From: Anastatus disparis
Taxonomy: Eukaryota; Arthropoda; Insecta; Hymenoptera; Eupelmidae
Assembly: GCA_017163975.1 (NCBI GenBank)
Contig: JAFFSR010000136.1
Location: 5,949,501-6,013,500 of the forward strand
Length of the DNA: 64,000 nucleotides
Reading direction: 5' to 3'
Shown: positions 27,801 to 41,910 of the stretch, in pieces
How the letters are laid out: each line of letters starts with the position of its first letter
How positions within the stretch are numbered: the stretch's first letter is position 1
Notes under the pieces: generated by a model
The model's input: only the letters and a program-made list of their open reading frames with translations
Told to the model about the DNA's origin: nothing
The model's database searches: none
Program-made: the position numbers and the translations under genes

Positions 27801-30514
27801 ATAATATAGATAATTTTTCTAAGAAAATCTTACCTGTACATAAGTATTATTTTTCCACGCGCAAAGAAGATAGTAACGTATTTGAATTTTAAATTTTATG
27901 CCATTCATATTTATGACAAATTATTGTAAATGATCCTAGCGTTCTCCATTACATAAAGCAATCATAATTGTAGAGTAATCAATACAATACATGTCGACAA
28001 TTCAAAAAAACACCAAGAATCAGAACAAAACAGATGTAGAAAAAAAACAATACGCCTCTTGTCCATAGACTGCAATCAAAAGTCGTTAATCTCTTAAATA
28101 AAAGTCTTGCACGTGAAAAAGCATCGGTCTTTCTCTTTAGCAAGTTATCGTTAAACGGATGTATGTAACGGAGTATATAGTACTGCCTCGATAATGCAAA
28201 AGCTATTTTTACCCTTCTCTTGGGTGTAAGAGCCTTTTATTACATCTATATATCTATATACATAACACAGTACAAAGCTATATATGTATAACGTAATTGC
28301 TGCCGGCGGGAACATTTCTCGTAACTCATTTTCCGAACATTGAGCAGCAGCAGCAGTAGCAGCAGCCACGATTATATGGGAGACGACGACGCCTGCCGGC
28401 AAGCTTGCAATAGGATACGGTATATAAGTAAAGTCATAGACTTTGGGGTTGTGATTGGATGAAAGAGAGAAATTCTTTTAGTTTTTTTTCTTCTTCAATT
28501 TTTCTATTTAATTATTTCATACTTTTTAAATTATTAAATTTTCATCATTTTTATATTGCTTGGAATTTTTAAAAATTAGATCTATTAACATCATTAATGT
28601 CTAATCAAATTAGTAACTGATATATATATTTAATTAGAATTAAATTTTAAAAGAAAAATTAGAATTGATATACTAATGTTCTACTTTTTTGTGCTTTTGA
28701 TATTACTTATCATTTTATATGGTTTCAGTGACTAATAATCGCAATGATAAATATCTTCGATCTTCTCTTGAATATATTTTTGCTAGTGAATGCGCGTTCA
28801 ACAAATAAATTGTCTATTAGTTAGCATAATTTAGATTCTTCGATATAAAATGAAAATAAAGAAGAATATAGTAACGTTTGTTAAAATAACCATAAAAAAA
28901 ACATGTTCATTCACATTTTCACTTGCGTGGTTCTATACATTTTTTTCGGAAATCGTAGTCATTATGTCAATTCAGACATTTCAAGTATATAATGCAAAGT
29001 TTTACAATTTGAATGGTTTTCAAAAGTGCACTATACGCATCCGCTTTTTTTCTCTCTCGATTCTGCGAGATTTTAATTGTGAAAGGTAGCCCTTAGTAAT
29101 AATACGATGGCATTTTGTAAGAATGAAAAAATAAAACTTTTTGCAAAAATATGTGCTTTTTTCGTAAATAGCTTAATAAGAACAATAGATGGAAAAAAAT
29201 AACAAAAATAATTTTCATGCTAAAAAAAGTTTATATATTATTAAAAAAGTATTTAAAAACTTCTTAAAATATTGATTTCTTTCATGATCAAATGGAGATT
29301 TATTATCTACTTTCTAAGTTCAATCCTTCAAAGGGATAATAAAGATTTAATTAAAAAATTATTAAAAAATTCTATTTGTTCGAAAAATTGTGTAAAAAAG
29401 CATATTTCACAATCACAATTGGCATTTGTTATCACAAGCTCTCACTTTTGTAATTTCAAAGCAAAGAAAAAAATCACAGTACGCCTTTGTATCTCTTGTC
29501 GCAGCATATTAAAATGATTCACGAGGTACTTTGACCGCACAACTGTACTGACGTCGCACGTTCTCATCTTTGCCACAGACCGAGATATAGCAATGCATTT
29601 CACCTTTTCAAGACCTTTTGAACAACCCTTTCTCTCTCTCCCTCTCTTACTCTTTTCTCATATAATCTTTCTCTCTATATATATATTTGTCTTGCAAAGC
29701 TTGTTTCCCGTTCTTGTGTATATAAACCTTTTGGTGTTTCCTCGTTTTTTTTTTCTTCTCAAGTGTGAGTGACCGGTGTAAACATGAAGATTCTATGTTG
29801 TAGAAAACGAGTTTCAATTACTTTCTAAAAGGGGGAAAAGACATTGAGGTTCTTTTTAATGAAAGAGCATAGGTTTATGCTTAAAAAGGGGGATGATATT
29901 CTGTTAGTTTTTTTTTTTTTTTTTTTTTTTTCAAGAAAATTCATTTGTTTGCCGTTCGTTGAACCGCGTTTGTTAAATTTCGTTATTATAACTGGTTTTT
30001 CGAGATGGGATTTAAAATAAATTTTCTGTACAAAGAAACTTTTTTTATTTCTGTCATAGTAAAGCTCAAAAAGCAGTGTGTCGGGATTTTCGTTGTAAAA
30101 TGCTTGGAAAAAAAATTTCCCCATTCAGGAATAAAGTAAAAACGTTACAAAAGCGCTTAGGTTATACAATAAGGTATTATTCCGCACTTTTTCCACGTAT
30201 GCTACAAAAAATTTATCATCCAGAGCGTGTGAAAAATATTATTGTAAAGAAAATTTTTATTTAATAAAAAACTTTATTAGTGAATTTAGATTTTGCTTTG
30301 AATTAGAAGAAAAAAAATTTGAACTTTTTATTTACATAAAAATTAAGATTAATTTCTTATTTTAAGATAAATATATTAAAATTAGATTATTATATCCCTG
30401 AAGTATCTTTGTAATAAATCTCATTAATTATCAAAGTTCATTTTGAAAATTACCTTTTCATGACGCTTTCACCACCAGTATCGTATAAATTGCGTTCATG
30501 CGTATATAGTTTAC
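24861..30514. other. Non-coding DNA with a CpG/CAG islet at about 28120-28440
   Basis: The islet contains CAG repeats (28343-28366) and GCCGGC words; the minus open frame 28151-28402 across it is Ala/Val-rich from the repeat. A 24-nt T run is at 29908-29931. No gene supported. Confidence 0.5.
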
Positions 30515-30598
30515 CTGGTAAATGGTAAAGCCAACAAGGAAGAAATCACAAGCAAGAGCTCCTAAAGTGCAAGCTTTTAGCGCAACTTTAACGTAACG
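30515..30598 (-). CDS. Candidate 84-nt minus-strand exon encoding a hydrophobic segment
   Basis: Minus strand: acceptor tattttctaaatttcag, 28 open codons, donor CAG|gtaaac. It would encode RYVKVALKACTLGALACD then FFLVGFTIYQ, which looks like a membrane helix. The patch has more balanced base composition than its surroundings. I do not recognise the protein, and no further exon was identified besides the 19-nt candidate upstream. It could be a nested gene in the widerborst intron or chance. Confidence 0.22.
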
Positions 30599-31576
30599 CT
30601 GAAATTTAGAAAATATATATGCGTGTAAGAAATACTGGCGTAAGAGTATTTAATGGTACGAAGTATATTATTCTTACATTTGGACATACAAAAAAAAGAA
30701 AAATCGTTTTACTATAATAATTAAGCCACTTCTTTATTATATCTGATAAGATAAATTTTAATCTAATCAAATGTATGTAAATTATTAATTTTGTGAAAAT
30801 AAACGTGTTATTGAATAACAAAATTTCAACCAAATTTTTTTTCATCCCTTTCTGAAATAGAAAACGAAAAAAAAATTAATCATCACTTTGTATGCAGTCA
30901 TTCTTCAAAAGATTTACATATTTTCCAGTTTTATAGCTCGTAAAAAAAGAGACGGCTGATCAATATTGTGCATTTTTTATAGATTCTGTTGTACGTGCGC
31001 TGCTTGCATTTTCGGTAAACTGTTGATTATTTTCTCTTGTCGTATTTCGTGCATTTTAATAATGAAAAATATATATCCGCAGTGTAATAAGTGAACTTAA
31101 AAGCAAAATTATTAAACGAAATCGATTAATGTGCGTATCAATATTCTTATCTATTGAAATGGGATTAATATAGATAAAGTCAGAATAAGAATTTTTTTTC
31201 ATAAAAAAATTTTATCTAACATTCCGTTACAATATCACGATTTTATATAGAGTATTATTATTTGCTAATTAAAAACTTTATTGGAATTTATTGCGGTTAC
31301 TAGAAAAGGTAATTAAGATGAATTATTTAAAAGAAACTGAAATTCCGATTCGTATAAATTTATAAAATTCGCAATTCCATCACAATTAATAATTGCAATA
31401 AAACAATCCATTACTTAATTAAAACTGAATTTCAAGTAACGAAAACAAAAAGTGAAAATTAATATAATTATCTTCTAATCAAATAATATGATCGAAAATA
31501 AATTTTAAAATTTTCTATGACGAAACGCAATGAACAAGATCACCCTACGAACCACATGCAAGAGCAAACGAAAATC

Positions 31577-31656
31577 AATACATGTTATAACATTATTTTA
31601 CTCACCAGGTATGTTAGGTTTATCCTGAGGAGTGAAATAATGCTATACATGTGTTA
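31577..31656. ncRNA. 80-nt precursor-microRNA-like hairpin (candidate)
   Basis: Arms CATTATTTTACTCACCAGG (31591-31609) and CCTGAGGAGTGAAATAATG (31624-31642) pair at 17 of 19 positions counting one G-U, around a 14-nt loop. Pairing continues outside with ATAA/TATA and AATACATG against CATGTGTTA after a small bulge, giving about 28-30 bp. Length, loop and small internal loop are as expected of an insect pre-miRNA. I do not recognise the mature sequence, and the strand cannot be decided. A palindromic transposon relic or paired splice sites are alternatives. Confidence 0.35.
31606..31624 (-). CDS. Candidate 19-nt minus-strand microexon (weak)
   Basis: On the minus strand ttatttcactcctcag is followed by GATAAACCTAACATACCTG and gtgagtaa: a strong acceptor, 19 nt, and a near-consensus donor. 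Joined to the candidate exon at 30515-30598, one frame stays open (INLTYL|RYVKVALKA). The same bases form the loop and inner arms of the hairpin above, so the two readings compete. No transcript evidence. Confidence 0.2.
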
Positions 31657-34600
31657 GATTTTGTCTGTACTTGCAAAATATAATTTAGAAAAATATAGAA
31701 ACTTTAAAGAATTTTTTTGGGTAATTTTGAATTTTCCAATTTTTCTTATTGCTAGTTTTAATAAACTATAAAATTTTACTAAATGTAACATTTTAATTGT
31801 TCCGCGAAACCTAGCAGCACATCTCAACGCTATCCCTTGAACAATAAAATATTTTAACAATATCTAGCGAAATGTACTATTCTTTGTAGCATAGAATGTG
31901 AAATCTGCTAGTTTTCGCTACACGAAATAAAATAGAAGCGATGATATATAATACAGTCGGAATGAAAAACAAATACAAATTTTAATAATTTTGAAAATGC
32001 ATTTGTAAAACTAGGTTAATTAATGGAACTTTATCAATTGTATTATTGGAATCATTAAAAGCTTGTCTTATCGTATATATTGTATTTGTCTGTTTTCAAT
32101 CTGATAAATAGTTGTTAACTTATACAAAATTAAACTTTTTGTCGTAGCCTTTTTATTCTCAATTTCAAATTTCGGTAAACTGAAATTATTATTTACATAT
32201 TTTAAATTAGAAACAATCCTTTGAATACAAAGTACACATTTGGTGTAATGGATATCTTCTCCTTTTTCCTGTTTTCTTGGAATTTTACACTAATAGGAAC
32301 GAGCGAAGGAAATATACGGTCGCTAAAAAGAACGTTACAGATTAGAACATCTTCGCTAGACTTTTAAAAAAATTTTTTTATATATATTTCTATAATTAAA
32401 TTAAAAATTTTAAAATATTAATTTCTTTTTATAAAATCGTACATAAGAAAACAAATAAGACTAATACTTCTCATATCGAAGAAAGGAAAGCAGGCATAAG
32501 CGAAACAAAATTAACAGCGTGCATACCTTAACAAATTCTAAACGTACACGCGGGGTTGAGGTAAATTAAAAGTTAAAGCCAACATTAAAAGTATAAAATT
32601 GTCAAAAGCTTTCAGGATATTAAGGAATACTATATCATGTGCTAGGAAATTAATTTACTTTAATTTAAAAACTTTTTTTTTAAATATGAATAAAAAAGAT
32701 TTTTCATCTATACAGATCTCTGTGATATAATTTTGTATTTTTGTCTGTGTTAATGCACCCCAAAGGAATTTAAAGGGAATAAAGCCGTATCGATTTTTTT
32801 TGTTTGTCTATTGAGATAGACACGGATGCAAGTCTATTCCAAAACTTTAAGCGCTTGCGCAGCGAGCTACACATTTTTGGTTGCTCTTTTTTTCCATGGT
32901 GTTTGAAATAAAAAGGGAAACTTTTGTAAATAAAAAATTAACTTTTTTCTGTAACACATAAAATAAGAGTTATTTAAAATGAAATTTTGAAATAAAATTG
33001 TTACTATTTATTTCTATAAGAATTATAATGTCACTATAAGTATTGGTAAAAATGAATCAATGAAGAAATTTTTTCAACGTCTTTATTATAGATTTTTAAA
33101 TTAAATTTCAGATGTTTCTTTATATGAAAAATAATTTTCTGCATATTCATTGGTAGTCTTAATCAGTAAGTAATTGAAAACAATTAATCGAAAGTGTTGT
33201 TTATAACGAACAAAAGTTCTAACTTCATTAAAAAAATGAGTTTACTATGGCCCATACGAACTAGAAAACTTGGTAAACGAAGGAGCATTCGATGCATACT
33301 AATATTTTATGAAACTATCAGAGATAAGTAGAATACGTATCGTTGAAACAAAAAAGGACAATTGAAACGAAAACTCGAATTATATAATATACATAACAAA
33401 GCATGTTATTTACTTGTAAACATCATACAACTATAAATAGTTTATTTTTTATATTTTCTTAACTAATTTTTTAAAATAAAGAACAATATTTTAAATATAT
33501 TGATTACTAAATTTTTTATGCCTTCAATTTTATTCTAGTATAATATGAAAAATTTATTTTGTTCATTCTTGTTAATTATTTGTGATCTTCAGATTATATT
33601 AAAAAGTTTGTCTCAATTTCTTTTAAAATTTAATTATGCATCATCGCATTCTAAGAAAATTACATTTCATTAAAAAAAAACTACGACTTTTTCTTCTTTA
33701 CTCTCTTACTTCCAGCGTAATTATCCTTGTATAAATTCACCAAGACAAAAAAGTATTTTCCGTTTTAAATTTGCATGATTTTGTTTATGCTTAAAAAACA
33801 AAGGTTACCTGGGAAGGCTTTTTCATAAATGTCTACCAATTGTTGAGTTTACAACATGTCGAAATGATAAATATTTGAAATTGTTACACGATTTTTAAAA
33901 AAATCAAAATCATTTAAAAATTTTTAACTATATTCTTTTAAATATTTAGACTAAATCATATAATACTATTTTATATTTTGTTTTAAAAAGCTAAAATAAT
34001 CTTTGTTTAATCTGTTGTATTTACGATTTAATACCCACAAATTGTTTTGTTTTTAATCTGTAAAGTATTCAAAACTAAACGATTTAAAAATATTTTTTTA
34101 TTATTTTTTTATTGTATAAAAAATAATTTTAAAAAGTTAATATTATAGAATACAGGAAATCTATTCATGAAAACATACTTCAAATAAATAATTATTCTTA
34201 CCTTTCTATTTTTTCAAAATTCACAATAATTATAAACTTGATTATTTTATTCTTTGATAACTTTTTTGATCATCGATAAACTCTTTCAAATCACTCTCTT
34301 ACTTTGTTCCTTATTCTAAAAAAACATATATCTTGGTCATTCCAATTCTAATAAAAAGAATCGGAATTTCAACTCAAGTCTACATCGTTCTTACTTCACC
34401 CTCTCTCTCTTTTTCTCTTGTCATGATGATCGTTGCGTAAAATTATCAGCTTCCTCCTAGCCTGAGCTGTACGCCAATTATTTATAAACTTGTCCGGTCC
34501 CTTGACTATATAACTCTTTCTCACACGTACATACACATACATACATATATATACCTTGAAAAAGAAAAAGAGAATAAATTGCTCTTACTTCTTGACTTGG

Positions 34601-37600
34601 CTCGGAGTTATCTTTAAGCTTCTATAAAATTTTCTTCATCTTTCTTTTGAATACATGTAATACAGTATGTATGACATAAGTATAAATGTATTTATGATAC
34701 TCGCCAAAAAAGAAATAGGAAAAGAAAATTTTTAGAGCCAATAACATATACAATTGGATAGTATCGTCATAAACGCCACTTAAAAAGCTGCCAACTTCCT
34801 TTGAGTAAGCCAGACGATTTACAAAAAAAATCTCTTCATTCTGTAGGGAATTAAGAGTCACAGATGTCAGATAAAAAAGCGTAATGTCTACCTTGAAATT
34901 CCAATGAAATATTTTTAATATACAACATATTTTAATTACAGACAACAAATTTTTCATTTGTCACTTTTTTTTCACTTTTATTTTTAGTAAGAACTTTTAA
35001 ATTACGTAGGAGCGTTTGTGACTCGATGTTCAGTTTGAAATTTTATTTTTATTACTTCGTAAATAGATGCGTGACGTAGACAGTAAAAAATTTTATATGT
35101 GAATCTCCTGATCAAATTCATTCATACGATCTTACAATTTACTACTTCAATGAATCGTATGACTAATATTATTAGAACTATTTTTACTATACGAAAAAAA
35201 CAAGCGAAAAATTGTTTTATATTGAAAGAAAAATATAAAAGAAATAATAAATAGATTAAAAAAATTGTTCATTTAATGTCATTTCAATGTCAAAAATCTT
35301 TTGCATAAAGTAGGTCAACATAAAATCTAATATTTTCATATTTCAATGACTTGCTTACGTTAAGCTTAAAAAAAAAGAAAACATTCCAAATTCAAATCCA
35401 TGTGATCCTATCTTATGCATCATTCAGACATGTATAAATATCCAAAGAGAAAAAGATAACAATGGTAATCATATATCGACTATACAACAATTGGGCTATT
35501 GTACATAGTAGTTTTGAGCATCCAGGTGCGGAAAGACAATCGCCGCTGGCATATACACTAGAGTATATCTCGTTTGAAAAATAGAAAAAGAGAAAGCCTC
35601 ATGACAAGGCAATTAACGCGACAAGAAAAGCAAGTGTTTTTTTTTCTTCAATACTCAAAAAGAATAAGAGGAAAAAAATAGACAATGAATATGATGGAGA
35701 CGGAAAAAGAGAATAACGGAGAATGGCGTTGAAAAAAAAGTGGAAAAATTAGTGAGTTTCGTTGGAGAAGAAAAAGAAATGCAGGGCAAAAGAAAGAAAA
35801 AGAGAGAAAATCTGAAAATTTCAATATTTCTGCATGATTATAATGCAGTAATTCACAGTAAAGTAATAATAAACGTAACTCAGAATTTTTACGATAAGTA
35901 ATACAAAAAACATTTTTTGTATTAATTTTTTTGTATAGTTTGAAGATAATTAAGTGCATATGTGAATTGTCATCAAAATATGAAAACATATCTTTAAAGA
36001 GATGTTAAAATTAAGATAGCTTTATAAAATCATTACTAGCAATCTCTATCAATTCAATAAAAGAAAAAATATTTTTACCACATATTAAAAAGCAATTTTT
36101 ACTTACCAACGTAATTAACTAAACGAAAAACGAATAAATAAAAAATCGCTACAGAAAAATCTAAAAATAAGACAAAAAAAGCCGTTAATGGTTAGAATAA
36201 AAAGACAAAAACGTAAGTTTGCCTTCGTCATCAACTGACGACACGCAAACTAAGAATCACACTTCAGTTTTCTTTTTTTTGTCACCGTTTTCTCGATAAT
36301 CGTGGTACTCCAACGCGCTTTTATCAATCGAGATAGTATGCTTGGTATTGAAGTTGTATGCTTGTGGTAATTAAAATCTGTCAATATCTGCTGCTCTCAT
36401 TTGATTATGCGCGTTCTTTAGTTTTATTATAATATTAAATGATAAAGAAATTTGTCTTTTTTTAAACAAATATTAATATTTCAAAGAAATAAAGATTTTT
36501 TTCTAGTTGATAGTATTATCAAAGTTATAGCGATGCGGTTCGGAATATTGATTATTGGATTATTGATTTTTCGGTATAGATAGGTTTGATGAATTTTAAA
36601 TTGAACAATTTCACGTCAGAAAGGAGCTTTTTTGAACCATTGCACAAATTTTGTTAAATTTTCCAAAACGAAAATTTTACCTTGATTGATTACAAAAATT
36701 GTTGACTTGCAAATATTTTAATTTTAAAATAATTTAATTAACTGTAAATCAATTTTTTACTATTTTATATAAAAGATTTTAATTGTTATCTCTCTATTAG
36801 AAAATTTAAGAATTAGTTTTCATTATAAAAATAAATTTACAAAGTCTTATGATTATTTAATTACTAAAGTATTTGTTTTAATTTTTAGACATTTATATTG
36901 TTTGAAATTAAAAGTATTACAGAAAGTTAAATACTAAAATTTTTTTAATAGTTTTTCTAGGTCAAGAACTCAAGAAATAACGTTAAAATTCCATAGTTCT
37001 GACGTTTTGATATTAAAACATACAATTAAGTCACTACACATAAGAATGATGTTATAAAGTTCATTATATTCATTAGCTTTAAAAAAAAGTCCTTTACGTA
37101 ATAGTAATTTCAAGTTATGAATTTATTTTTTAAAATATCAGAACAATACGCTTTTTTAAACAAATAAATGTAAAGATGTAAAATAATAAAATTTAACATT
37201 AAAAATTAGCGGTTTAATTTCAAGCACAAACAATACAATAAAATGAAATATTTGTGTTTGCTGCAGTTCCGGTCACACAAAATCAAATCAATCGATTATT
37301 TTCAATAGCTGTGTTGCAGATTTTATGACATTATCACGCTATCCGATTTTTTTTGTCTTTACGTTTCAAAATCTTTTTCTTTTCTCTTTTGTTTTCATGC
37401 AGTATTTGTTTAGTGTATAATCGAAATATACGATCAGGACAGATCTAAACACGCTTCAATAATTTCAAACTTTGCACGCGTTAGCAAGTTATTGTACAAT
37501 AAATAGCAGATACCGGTCGAACGATAATAGATACTTTCAAAGCTTTTTTTTTTAATATAAAGGCTAAAAAAACTTATTGACCAACTATGTAGAAATTGTG

Positions 37601-40600
37601 ATTTATTGTCGTAATAATTTAAAATTTTTATGTTGAATAATTAATAACAATGTAAAAAAGAAACAATATCATTATATTTTAAATTATTATAGAAAATAAA
37701 AAATAGTTAAGTTGTTATAATCTGTATTCAACAAAATTAAAATATAAAATGTCAAAAGTATTTACTTATTAAATGTCCTTTACACATTTTGCATTTTATA
37801 TCATGTCATTGCGCATTAAAATAATATAAAATTAAATGAGATAGACCTCTTTAAAAATCTATAGAACATTTATAGATCATTAACTTTTTAAAATATGATT
37901 ATCTTTCTTTTTATTTTATAAATAACAAATATTTAAACCTTTTGAAAAATTAAATTTACATAATTTTTAAAATGCTGTATTTTTATCAATTTTATTTAAA
38001 AGCTTGCAAGTAAAGTAACACACCCTCTACATTAAAAATTTTCTTTCAACTCTGGAAAATAGTAGTTTAGTCAAATAGATAGAATATTAATGTTTCAAGC
38101 TATATGTGAACTTTTAAGGTCCATTGGACAAAATGCTAGGAAACGGGTTCAATTCTTTTTATCATAAAAACCAGTTTTCAGAGTTTCAGAGAGATCCGTG
38201 ACCCAGAGGGCGTGGACTCTTTTTGTTGGTATTCTTTTTAAAATAATACGACTACATCCAAACCACTTTTAAAATTATTTTTCAAATAAACTTGTTTATC
38301 TAAATTAAATATCCTCTTTTGATTAGACAAAATTAGCTCAGGACAAATACTATTTGTGTGTATTAAAATTGGAAGAAAAAAAAAAATTTCTTCGCTGATA
38401 TTGATATTGATTCTTAAACCTAATCTCTTTTTTTGTTAAATATCGCGTCGCGTATACAATTAAAATTTCAGTTCTATATACACTTGCCATTAATTATCTT
38501 GATTTATATTGGAATAACACAGAGCATCTCTTTAAAAATCTAATTTCCATACCAGGTCAACAGAATAAATAAATGCTTTGCAAACGATGTGAAAAAAAAA
38601 TATAGTAAAGCAAAGCAATGCTCAAGTACCAAGCGTATAACATTTATCAAGCTTCAAGTCTCTTTTTTTTCTTCTTCTCCCTTCTCTATTTCCCTCTCTC
38701 TTTTCTTTCCTTATTCAATTTTGCAATCGCGCGATTTCTCACATCCCTCATTTGACGAAATACGTTCGGGCGTCATGGAACGACTTTTTCCGATAATTTT
38801 GCCCTTGTGTGCGTTGATGTGTACACGTATACACCTATACAGAGGGTTTATCGTATACGTTGAGTTAACTTCAAGTCGCGCGTGATATTGGTATGCGCTA
38901 CCTGCTTACGGCAAGTTTAAGGGTTTAGGGTTAAAGGCAGAGATTTTTCGATATGTCTGTCTTTTCGTAAACTTATATACCTCGTAGTTTACTAAAGATA
39001 TTTTACATTAAATAATTTCATAGTCACTTATTTATGATTTGGAAAAATTTAATTATATTATAAAATTTAAAACTAATGTAACCAAAGTCTAATTAATTAA
39101 ATTTAAATTAATTTTACGTTACATCTTATCTGTTTTATGAGACTTGTAAATAATATTTAATGTATTTCTATTAGTAAATGGTCAATCATTAAAAGTAAAA
39201 AAATTTCAATTATCAAATAATGAATAAATTTTATGTTTATCTAATCAATTCAATATTATACATTAATCAATGAATTTTTTTAAAATTCACTTTGAAATTC
39301 CTATTAAAAAATCATTAAATTCATAATAACAACAATTATGATAGTTTAGATTTAAAGGTACTTTAGATACGTATACCGTTTTAGGTCATTAATTCCATTT
39401 GATTTAACCGAAACGTATTTTATAGTTGAAAATAATAAAGTTAACGTTGTGGTTTAACATCCAAATACTTCAGTTGTAATTAAACATTATTCTCGAAATA
39501 ACGACATTTACAATAAAATAACAGTATGTCGTACACGTAAATCATAAAAGTTAGAATATAACATATTGTATAATATAATAGTAACGTGCGGGTTCTCCGA
39601 GCAAAGCACCAATGGTTTAGTAAACCCATGCCAAGGATTTCCCTCGAGTATCATTTTAGATTAATATAGAGAATGGTAGAACAAACTTTGAACAACGAAT
39701 TTTAATGCTGATTTTATGTGTTATTCACGCAACTTTTGTATCCTATATATTATTTACATACCGCTGTCGAGATTTTAATTATTGTTATGGATCCCCTATA
39801 AAATAAATAATTCAATAATAAAAATTAAGCATGATTTTATATGATATTTTAAAGTTTCCTAAATGAATTATTGATATAAATCAGATGATTCCAATATCCC
39901 CTTATAAATAGTTCGTTCAATTCTTCAAAAACACTCGCAATTTCTCATCTCCATAAAACGTAAATATTTATCAATATACCAAATACAATCTTAAAAAAAG
40001 GTTTAATTTAACTCAATCTAATATAGCTAATATTTGATTGAATAAAAGCTTTACCTCGTTCACTTAAAGTGACAGTATCAAAAGAAAAGACGATGGATGC
40101 TTCAAAAGAGAAAGAGAGAGAAAGAAAAAGTTGGTCTTGATATTCAAGACGCTTTAAGTATTTTTAAAGCTCTCGAAAGTGGGCGAACATTCTGAAGCGT
40201 TTTACTTACTACTATTACCACTACTACTACAAACAAATGCTTTGGTTCAGTGCTAGTCTACTTTTTGCTTAGAGCCAATCAAGTATACGATGGTCCTTCT
40301 TTAGCTGCAAATTATTCCACCGCGACCTCTGACGTCAATAGCAGCAAAAGCACTCACGCAAAAAAAAAGGTGCTATAGGCTTTACTTCAAATGCTTTTTT
40401 AACAAGGAAAAAAAAAGAAAAAAATAACAGAAAAAACGACGCAAGACGGTATTTTGCTTGATCACGTCACAGTTAAAAAGTTTCGTTTACTTTATCGTTT
40501 TGAGATTTCATCTTTCTTCTTTTTTTTCTTCCAAGTGTTTCTCATATTGATTTGGTGCTTTATTCAATAATGATGGAACGTTTATTTTTCAAGTGATGAA

Positions 40601-41712
40601 ACGAATTATGTGCTGTCACCGAAATGAAATTCTTATTCGAAATGAGTCTCAAATTGAACCATGCAAGTTCAATCTTATTTTTAGTATAGTATTATGTACT
40701 AATTACATTAATCACTGTAGTACAAATAACAAATGAAATTTACAAGATCATGTTTTGTCATATGCAGTTAGAAATAAATCTTACAATGTGGTGCAATGTT
40801 TCCAATTTTTCAGTGAATTTAATTAAAAGAAAAAGTTTAAACGAATGTATTTAATTAATAAATCTCTTAAAGTTAAGCGCAGAAAATAAATCATGCCGTT
40901 ATTCAGAAACAAAGTTTATATTTAAAAGTAAAATTCTAAAAACTTATTTTTTTTAAATGTGCATGTACATAACTTAATTTTCAATTAAAAACATAGGCTT
41001 TATAAGGTTATTTAAGTATTCAAAAGTATACACATAATGAATTTTTTTTTTAATTTACAAAACTTGCGTTATAACTCTTTTTTTTCCATCTCACTATTCA
41101 TAGAATCCATATATGAGCAATCAGATTACACAAATCTCACGACACATCACAATCCTTTTTAACTTTTCTCTTTCATATATACGAATCAAAGTTACAAAGT
41201 TTCTATATGAAAACTCGTTTATTATTCATGAATTGAATGATCATGCGCTGTCCGGTAAAAAAGTATACTAACCTAACGGCCATTGTTGCGCTGTTAACTA
41301 TGCGCGAATCAAAGAAAAAATTTAATCCACAAACTCTCTTTGTCAAAATAGAAAATTTAAAAAGTTTTAACATCAATTGTTTTTATAGGCCGATATTTCA
41401 AATTAGCTAAGCTAAAGATTAAGAAAATATTTAATACTTCTCTTTTTTTTACGTGTTTCATAATTTTGATATAAAACATTCAAGATTTTATTATAACTTT
41501 TTATATTAAGCAGAATTTTACAAATGAAAAATGCCAATAGCTAACTTTCAAATTTGTTTACACAAATATAAGGAAATGTTTGATTTTGATATTTTAATTA
41601 GATATTCATTTTTGTTATATTAATTAGATATAACTTTTGTTTTTTAATTCTTAATAATTTGACAAAGAAGACAAAGAATAAAAAAACCTATAAACTTAAT
41701 CAATTTGAATTA
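31657..41712. other. Non-coding A+T-rich DNA
   Basis: No gene seen. Minor features are a purine-rich stretch at 35580-35820, a TC-rich tract at about 38660-38715 leading into a mixed patch to 38950, a GAGA-type tract at 40100-40130, and a CRE palindrome TGACGTCA at 40330-40337. Confidence 0.55.
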
Positions 41713-41910
41713 TTTTTTTTTTATTTATTTAACGTCGCTGTATTTATGGTATCAGTACGATGCTAAATAGCGACGGAGGTTTTAAGTGTGTTTATGTATA
41801 AAGCACATGTAACACAGCGGTGCTTGTATAAAATCGATCGAGACCGGGATTCGAACTCGAGCCCTTGGGCTACGAGTCCGACGCTCTACCAAGTGAGCCA
41901 CTGATAACCT
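41713..41910 (-). mobile_element. tRNA-derived SINE, copy A (minus strand)
   Basis: Minus-strand A box TGGCTCACTTGG (41889-41900) and B box GTTCGAATCCC (41846-41856), with the same 3' body and A-rich tail as copies B and C. TTGAATTA occurs at 41705-41712 and again at 41917-41924, a probable target-site duplication (8 bp exact, about 11 bp with a mismatch). It is not a functional tRNA gene: the acceptor stem does not close and a SINE body follows the head. Confidence 0.85.

Noticed and set aside
28151..28402. Minus open frame with Ala/Val-rich start
   Set aside because: Explained by the CAG repeat and a CpG islet; no homology recognised.
30430..30512. Minus-strand reading LPGKLYTHERNLYDTGGESV
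   Set aside because: Looks protein-like but is closed by stops on both sides, conflicts with the donor at 30514 and has no acceptor of its own.
38928..38946. Telomere-like TTTAGGGTTTAGGG-type string
   Set aside because: Only about two irregular units, and not the usual insect TTAGG repeat; chance is adequate.
41830..41905. Possible true tRNA gene on the minus strand
   Set aside because: Internal promoter boxes are present but the acceptor stem does not close, and the shared SINE body follows; the same holds for the copies at 45139 and 56575.
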